Shown here piece after piece: positions 59,467 through 64,000 of a stretch of 64,000 nt of DNA. The position numbers and the translations under genes are program-made. The notes beneath the pieces are model-generated. The model made no database searches, was not told the origin of the DNA, and saw only the letters and a program-made list of their open reading frames with translations. The stretch is from Harmothoe impar (lineage: Eukaryota; Annelida; Polychaeta; Phyllodocida; Polynoidae), in assembly GCA_947462335.1 (NCBI GenBank), contig OX381705.1:35797570-35861569 (forward strand), in the 5' to 3' direction. How positions within the stretch are numbered: the stretch's first letter is position 1; each line of letters begins with the position of its first letter.

Positions 59467-62036
59467 CTGAAACAAGAAAATAATAGCAGTGTGAGGTCTA
59501 GTCCTACCGTAGGAATGGGAAATCTTTATTATTATAATTTGTCATTACATTCTAAGAGCAATTATGCTGGGAAATACCCTTTGGCGAATTATAGGACTAT
59601 TATCGGATTGGATTTCTAATGCCAAACTGGCTGTGGATTCAAAGTTGACTGTAGACAATACATCTAAAGCATGGTCCTCTCGACCTAGTACACGAGGGAT
59701 TAATTAAGAGCGCACAATGAAACATTCTAGTACAATAGCTATTCAACTTAATATAGTTATCTCCCTTTCTAAACGTGCTGCATGTATTGCACCTTGCAAC
59801 TTCAATATTAATGTTTCGCTGTTTGTTATTAATACTGTCCTTGCAACTCAAATATTAACGTGTTGTAGATTGTTAATATTATCATACATAACCACGGCCT
59901 ACATTATAAGTATTCAAATTTCAATCCGACACTCCACTCTGCGTGCATTCATAATTCATGTGTGTTCACACATTGTTGTCATTGTTGATAGATTTAATAC
60001 AAATGCACATACGATTAACATAATAATAAATTATGCAATATTATATGTGTATTGATTGCAGAGTAGTATATACCAAGCTGCCAAAGGTAAGTGCGGGTCT
60101 TTATCAATTTAATCAAGGACTTGGGTCAGACAGTCCAACTACCACAGCCTGGAGGTGCAGGGCTGCGGGTACTAGGGGTACAAGACGATCGATAGCAGCC
60201 TGTCGTGCTGAGCATGTAACGCACCGGATCTGGAACTCTCTAATGTATGGGGAAGGAACCAGCCGCAGGTCACATGATAACAAGGGAGAAGTGAGCACGC
60301 CTGATGGCCGTGATTAAAATGGAGGACAGACGGGAAGACAGGCTGCAGATCTTCATGCCTCGGGATAGGCACTGATGGATTCTCATCTCAGGAGATTTTA
60401 TGGGGATATTAGTGGGAAGATCTTTGAAAAGAAACGAAAAAGATTCAAGTCAACTGCAACAAACCCGTAATGACAAGCACTTCTTTCATGAGGCATACGT
60501 GGAAAACGATCCTGACATGTTTGTGGCAAATTAAGAATCTGAAAGACTATAATTGTTGCCAACTCACAGAAGCTACTTATCAAACATAATTCTCTATTAA
60601 TTGTCTATCCTGGACTTGTGCCATTCCGCCAGCAGTATCGCTTCCTGTCGATGTCTGCTGCCATAGCTTCTAGGACATTCCCCCTATTCCCCTCCCTACC
60701 TCCTCTTCCGTCCCCAGTCTATGTCTGCCCCTGTGTCTGCCTCTCATCCATTGCTCTCCTGAATCGTGGAAAGGCAAGTCAATTTTCCCTGAGATAATCT
60801 CTCCCATCTTTGAATTTCCATTTGATATGTTTTTATTCCCACACTATCTGATTTGCTTGGATCCCTCGGGGGTAGACGCCAGACCTACTTGGGACGGTTG
60901 GGCAGGCTGGTGGTGGGTTAGCTTGTATATGCAGGCACACAGATGAGCCCAGGCGGAAAATTGATAAAAACAGTGGAGGACATTGGACAGGCATGGTCCG
61001 CCATTACAACGGGCCTGTGCGCGCCGGGATCAATAACGGGGGTGACCACTAGGTGGCGGGGCGGTCTTTTCTTCCGGAAACTGGGCCTGATGAAATATCG
61101 GACAAGAGGGAACGGGGTAGATTGTCTAGTAAATTTTCAGCTTGGGGTTAGGAGACCTAGTTACCCGGAAATAACCTTCATGGGGTCTAATGCCTTCCGG
61201 TGGATGACAACAACGGAGATGGGGATGGCCCTCAGAAACACACACAAACTTCCTGTAAATAAATAAAATCGTTATTCCCTGGTCTTGGATATGGATGGTT
61301 CAACAATCCGCAGAGTCAAATAAAAATGAATTACATAGTCAGGGATCACTGAAGCAGGCGAAATAAACGGGACATGTGGATGATACAGGCGTCCTACGGG
61401 ACGGTGAAGGATGGCGGGATGCATGGGTGAGAGGGGTTGAATGGCAGAGCCATGACGTATGTGCTGTCAGAGCGGTGACAGGGCGCGGACATGCCGCGTC
61501 AGACTCGGGGACGCTGCAGTGTCGTCTGCTTCTACAAAATGGCGGCTGTCGCTCCCCAAATGCCGCCTGCTGCAGACCGTATGCCCGGAAAGACGCGGGT
61601 CATATCCGGTCACGTGCACCCAGGGGAGGGCGCGGTCATGTGACCACGGCCTTGGGTCATATGACCTGTCACATGACCTGCAAGACCACGATCGTCGTAC
61701 TACAGACCTGCACGCATGGAATACTAGAGATGACGGCCTGAGAGAAAGCGGTCCCAAAGAGAAAACAGCGCACAGTGAAAACGGCCCAGATAAAACGGCC
61801 CCACAGAGAGTGAGAGAATGACCCCATGGATATGATGACCCCTCTAATATTTTCCAAAATCCTAATTCATACCCAACATAAGCGTTACAGCTTTGAGATT
61901 ATGTGGGATATGATTTCGTCCAGATTCTATGTCAGGTAGTCGGCATTTGAATGTATAGTATGATGGAGTGGTATCAAGTTCTATTGTATGTAATGGGGGC
62001 TCTGCCCCTGCACACCCTAAAGATCCCCAAAATCTT
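59467..62036 (-). other. Sequence upstream of pikachurin exon 1 of this window
   Basis: This is the intron before the linker/EGF1 exon. I found no fibronectin III exon here. A run of four E-box palindromes lies at 61609-61679. Confidence 0.45.
61609..61679. promoter_or_regulatory. Cluster of four GTCANNTGAC-type E-box sites
   Basis: GTCACGTGC, GGTCATGTGACC, GGTCATATGACC and TGTCACATGACC occur within about 70 bp, the second and third being perfect palindromes. Such sites suit bHLH-ZIP factors of the USF/MITF/TFE type. Position in a pikachurin intron makes an enhancer possible, but this is inference. Confidence 0.35.
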
Positions 62037-64000
62037 TCAAGTTCAAGTTCAAGTTTGTAAGGATTTATTCAGAATGCAGACTTTCTCATACACATATTAT
62101 GTACCTTTGACAGTATAATAAATGTACAAAAGCTTTATGTAATATATATCTATGTACAGCTCAATGCTTCAATAACATGTTACTGTAGCAGATGTTCCCC
62201 TTGACAAATTAATGATGCCATTTGTTATAAAGTCTACACAGAAAAGGCTGCTGCTAGGAGTACACCCCCTGTTTTCGTTAGCCACCTATTATTTCATAGT
62301 AATGTATTTCCGTATTATTCTTAAATATTAAGTAACAATTGTAAATCTATATACATCATATATAATAAAATAATATTATATCAATTGTATTATCTATAAT
62401 AAAAAAAATGTAATTCGAAGTCCTTTTCTAACCTTATGTACACAATTATAGTTAGAATTAGTATTATAGAATTTTAACCACATCTGGGTATAAACAGAAT
62501 TTTCACAAATAAATATTATTTACCAAATTACAAGCTTATAAAATATTTACAATGACATAACATGGACACCACATAGGAATATAATTGTAGATTGTGGCTG
62601 ACAGATACTGGAGGTATAATTACATTATGTTTACACTGTGATAATTTCATTACATATGTACCAGTGTATCATCACTTGGAATTAATCCTTTCAATTCCTT
62701 TTTCAAAAGGAATTTAAAGGAATTCCTATCACGCACTTTTCTTTTACTTGGGTGCAAACTATTCCAAAGAGTCGAGACTGTATACTCCAAACTCCTCTTA
62801 TATGATTCACAATGGGGTAACTTGCTTTTCAGCAATATACCATCTGAACTACGAGTGTTTACACAAACATGTTTCACATAAATTTCTTTGCATGATCTCT
62901 TATGACCTTCAATATAAACATAGGAAATTCTTCTGTCAGCTAACTAGTTAATCTTAGCTTTATGATGTACTATGTCAGTGTGTGTCCTCATGGGTAATTT
63001 GAGACAAACTTTCAGCACCCTGTTCTTTGTCCTTTGCAATTTTCCAAGTATTGTACTACCAGATTTAATATATAGTATATCCCCATAATCGTAAATGGGC
63101 ATTATGTACACTCTATATATCTTGAGCATACTATCCTTACTTAAAAATCTTGCAATTTTTGTTAGTTGATAAGTCCTATAAGCCACAGTCTTCATTTGAT
63201 TTTTCATAAATATCTCACAATTAAGTCTTGCATCTAAAATTATACCCAAATATTTGTAACTGAAGACCCTTTTTAGACTTTCCCCATTTATATTTAAATT
63301 TGCATTTTTTAAAAATTTCTTACTCCCAAAACCCATAAATTTGGTTTTACTTATATTTACCGTTAATTTGTTTTTCCCACACCACAATACAAATTGATCT
63401 GTGCAATTCTGCATTTTCCCTAAAGCGACTGATTGATCTCGGTCAGAAACATAAATGACTGTGTCATCTGCAAACAGGTTGATTGAAGCTCCATTTTCAG
63501 ATAATTTTACATCATTAATGTATATCAAAAACAGCAAAGGACCCAAAATCGAACCCTGAGGGACACCACAGGTAACATTCAGCTCATCAGAACACATCTA
63601 AAATTGACAAAATATTTTTCAGATAAATAGATCACATCAAATTAGTGTCATTTGAACTATTGAATAGATCCCAATCAGAGGAGAGAAAATCCTCCACAAG
63701 CTTTTCACCATTAACATTTTTCATAGATCTTCCATTGAACTTAGTTTTCTCCCTCGTAAGTGATGGCTTGTCTATTGTACCTGCCACTATGCAATGGTCA
63801 CTTAAATCAAAGGGTATAACTCTTGAAGATTCCATGTAAAGATTATTATTATTGAATATTAGATCCAGACAAGACTCTTTGTCTGAGAATCTAGTTGGTT
63901 CCTTGATCCAATTTAACAGCCTATATTGTAACATCATATTTGTTAACCTTGATGTTAGTGTTTTCAATTTTGGATCCAATAAATCGAGATTAAAGTCACC
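62037..64000 (-). mobile_element. LINE with internal deletion, running off the right edge
   Basis: Read on the minus strand: the C-terminal part of an APE endonuclease (SCLDLIFNN, LSDHCIV; 63632-63979), a short join, then RT from VTCGVPQGSILGPLLFLIYI, FADD instead of YADD, and YLGIILDARLN (62944-63597). A C-terminal tail follows (TLWNSL; 62650-62877). The 3' end carries a (CAAGTT)n-type tail at 62037-62056, as in CR1/L2-like LINEs. The N-terminal endonuclease is beyond the window. Confidence 0.88.
62650..63979 (-). pseudogene. Broken LINE ORF2 (endonuclease remnant, partial RT)
   Basis: The endonuclease frame stops at about 63632. The following 35 bp, in a shifted frame, read like the YLSEKYFVNF stretch that normally lies just before the VPQGS box. 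The whole linker and the first RT motifs, including the first catalytic Asp, are therefore deleted (several hundred residues). A further frame break lies near 62900-62940 before the tail. The encoded RT cannot be active. Confidence 0.8.

Noticed and set aside
61376..61821. Pair of overlapping open frames on the plus strand in GC-rich sequence
   Set aside because: GC-rich sequence lowers stop frequency; no splice signals or family match. A promoter with a YY1-like ATGGCGGC was considered but is not supported.
59467..62036. Fibronectin III exons of pikachurin
   Set aside because: Searched for by reading but none found; they are presumably right of the window.
1..64000. CRISPR arrays, rRNA genes, bacterial operons or a toxin-antitoxin locus
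   Set aside because: The spliced genes and LINEs show an animal genome; tandem repeats here lack a repeat-spacer pattern, and the NADAR domain is part of a LINE ORF1 with no ADP-ribosyltransferase partner nearby.

Overview
The window is animal (metazoan) nuclear DNA. Genes are split by GT-AG introns, most of the sequence is AT-rich non-coding DNA, and there are LINE retrotransposons, foldback elements, satellites and (TA)n tracts. I see no prokaryotic operon, rRNA or CRISPR array. The main host gene is an orthologue of pikachurin (EGFLAM). Together with three jockey/CR1/L2-type LINEs and many small inverted-repeat elements, this suggests a marine invertebrate, either an invertebrate deuterostome or a lophotrochozoan. 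I cannot name the species.

Layout from the left. (1) Positions 1-7091 hold an almost intact LINE on the + strand with three ORFs. ORF1 has a coiled coil, an L1-like RRM and a C-terminal NADAR (YbiA-like) domain. The middle ORF is an SGNH-hydrolase-like protein broken by one stop codon. ORF2 has an APE endonuclease and a reverse transcriptase, with one frameshift near its end. (2) At 7156-7440 is one well-bounded exon on the - strand from an unrecognised gene that continues to the left. (3) From about 7487 to 12853 is a dense repeat region: a tandem array of about 345 bp units, a recurring motif TGTCCCGTGACTAAGCGG that changes orientation around a perfect palindrome, two near-identical copies of a 620 bp segment with a tRNA-like head, a long hairpin and other foldback elements. 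(4) At 13114-14047 is a small two-exon + strand gene for a predicted secreted, Arg/Ser-rich protein, with a TATA box and a poly(A) signal. (5) At 14555-17222 is a decayed minus-strand LINE, followed to about 17990 by a mosaic array of direct and inverted repeats.

(6) From 59466 down to 21622 on the - strand are thirteen consecutive exons of the pikachurin gene. Every splice phase agrees across the exons. They encode the C-terminal 867 residues: a charged linker, then EGF, LamG, EGF, LamG, EGF, LamG. One intron is of the GC-AG class. The signal peptide and fibronectin type III part expected for the family must lie to the right of 59466, probably beyond the window. Its introns hold microsatellites, minisatellites and small foldback elements, including a piggyBac-like one. 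(7) At 62037-64000 is a third minus-strand LINE with an internal deletion, running off the right edge.

The pikachurin protein is predicted to be an extracellular matrix or synaptic-cleft ligand of dystroglycan type. The LINEs are independent of it. The most unusual item is the NADAR domain carried by the first LINE: NADAR enzymes remove ADP-ribose from guanine bases, which suggests a possible anti-host-defence or nucleic-acid repair role in the retrotransposition cycle. The best candidate for an undescribed host gene is the small secreted Arg/Ser-rich protein gene.
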